From: an uncultured Lachnospiraceae bacterium
GTDB taxonomy: Bacteria; Bacillota; Clostridia; Lachnospirales; Lachnospiraceae
DNA length: 43,355 bases
Direction: 5' to 3'
NCBI GenBank assembly: GCA_947174185.1
Contig: CAMWHY010000006.1
Span: 1-43,355 of the forward strand
Below the pieces are notes generated by a model, which saw nothing but the letters and a program-made list of their open reading frames with translations, did not search any database and had not been told where the DNA came from. Positions 43,063 to 43,355 of this stretch are shown here, piece after piece (the first letter of the stretch is position 1; each line of letters starts with the position of its first letter). Both the position numbers and the translations under genes were made by a program.

Positions 43063-43355
43063 ATGAGTCAGTTGACAATAGGAGATGTGACCATAGAAAA
43101 CAATGTAATTTTAGCGCCTATGGCGGGAGTGACGGATCTGCCGTTTCGCCTGTTGTGCAAGGAACAGGGGGCTGGTCTTCTTTGTATGGAAATGGTCAGC
43201 GCCAAAGCGATCCTGTACCATAATAAAAATACGGAGAAGCTGATGGACATCGATCCGAGGGAAATGCCGGTGTCCTTGCAGTTATTTGGTTCAGATCCGG
43301 ATATCATCGCTAAGATAGCTGCTGAGATAGAAGACCGCCCGTTTGCCATATTGGA
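43063..43355 (+). CDS. tRNA-dihydrouridine synthase, 5' part
   Basis: The first 97 codons of a Dus enzyme, which reduces uridine to dihydrouridine in tRNA using FMN. NNVILAPMAGVTDLPFRLLC is the FMN-binding start of the family, and VSLQLFGSDPDIIAKIA follows as expected. The gene runs off the window at 43355. GGGAGTAGG lies about 12 bases upstream, partly in a CCCAAA/TTTGGG hairpin (43030-43044). It looks DusB-like, but subtype is not settled. Confidence 0.92.
   Translation, partial: MSQLTIGDVTIENNVILAPMAGVTDLPFRLLCKEQGAGLLCMEMVSAKAILYHNKNTEKLMDIDPREMPVSLQLFGSDPDIIAKIAAEIEDRPFAIL

Overview
The window looks like a chromosomal segment from a Clostridia of the Lachnospiraceae type. The reasons are Gram-positive style ribosome-binding sites, moderate GC, a SAM-I riboswitch in front of metK, DnaE and PfkA side by side, a birA / small hypothetical / coaX / dus run, a LysM-M23 and a SleB-like wall hydrolase, and an NfeD-stomatin pair. 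Nearly everything reads on the plus strand. I see no phage, insertion sequence, CRISPR array, rRNA or tRNA.

Region 1 (1-5070) holds a short coding-like fragment at the edge, a GtrII-like polytopic glycosyltransferase, a GtrB-like polyprenyl-phosphate glycosyltransferase, and an MBOAT O-acyltransferase followed by its usual SGNH-like membrane partner. This looks like a glycan decoration module. A 39-nt-arm inverted repeat (5114-5208) closes it.

Region 2 (5264-8713) is a compact acyl-carrier module: FkbH-like HAD enzyme, acyl carrier protein, MaoC-like hydratase and SDR reductase, with no ketosynthase. It most plausibly makes a small (hydroxy)acyl group on ACP for the glycan.

Region 3 (8710-20536) is a surface polysaccharide locus. 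It has GT4, GT2 and CgeB-like glycosyltransferases, the initiating polyprenyl glycosylphosphotransferase (12067-13488), a WecG/TagA glycosyltransferase, a KdsC-like phosphatase, further GT2 enzymes and a UDP-xylose synthase. It ends in an unusual 690-aa protein: degenerate WecG/TagA domain, VanZ-like membrane domain, intact WecG/TagA domain. There is no Wzx/Wzy flippase or polymerase in the window.

Region 4 (20729-25029) holds a small zinc-ribbon protein, a GDP-D-rhamnose operon (gmd, rmd) with a co-transcribed AraC-type regulator, and a DPM1-like glycosyltransferase, the only convincing gene on the minus strand.

Region 5 (25268-43355) is mostly housekeeping: LysM/M23 endopeptidase, murA, SAM riboswitch-metK, dnaE, an atypical pfkA, a SpoU methyltransferase, proC, an SH3/SleB-like hydrolase, nfeD plus an SPFH protein, argF, birA, a small hypothetical, coaX and the start of a dus gene. 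Its intergenic gaps carry a family of modular hairpin repeats, several of which place a purine-rich ribosome-binding-site-like box at a fixed distance from the start codon of unrelated genes. No gap between genes exceeds about 300 bases.
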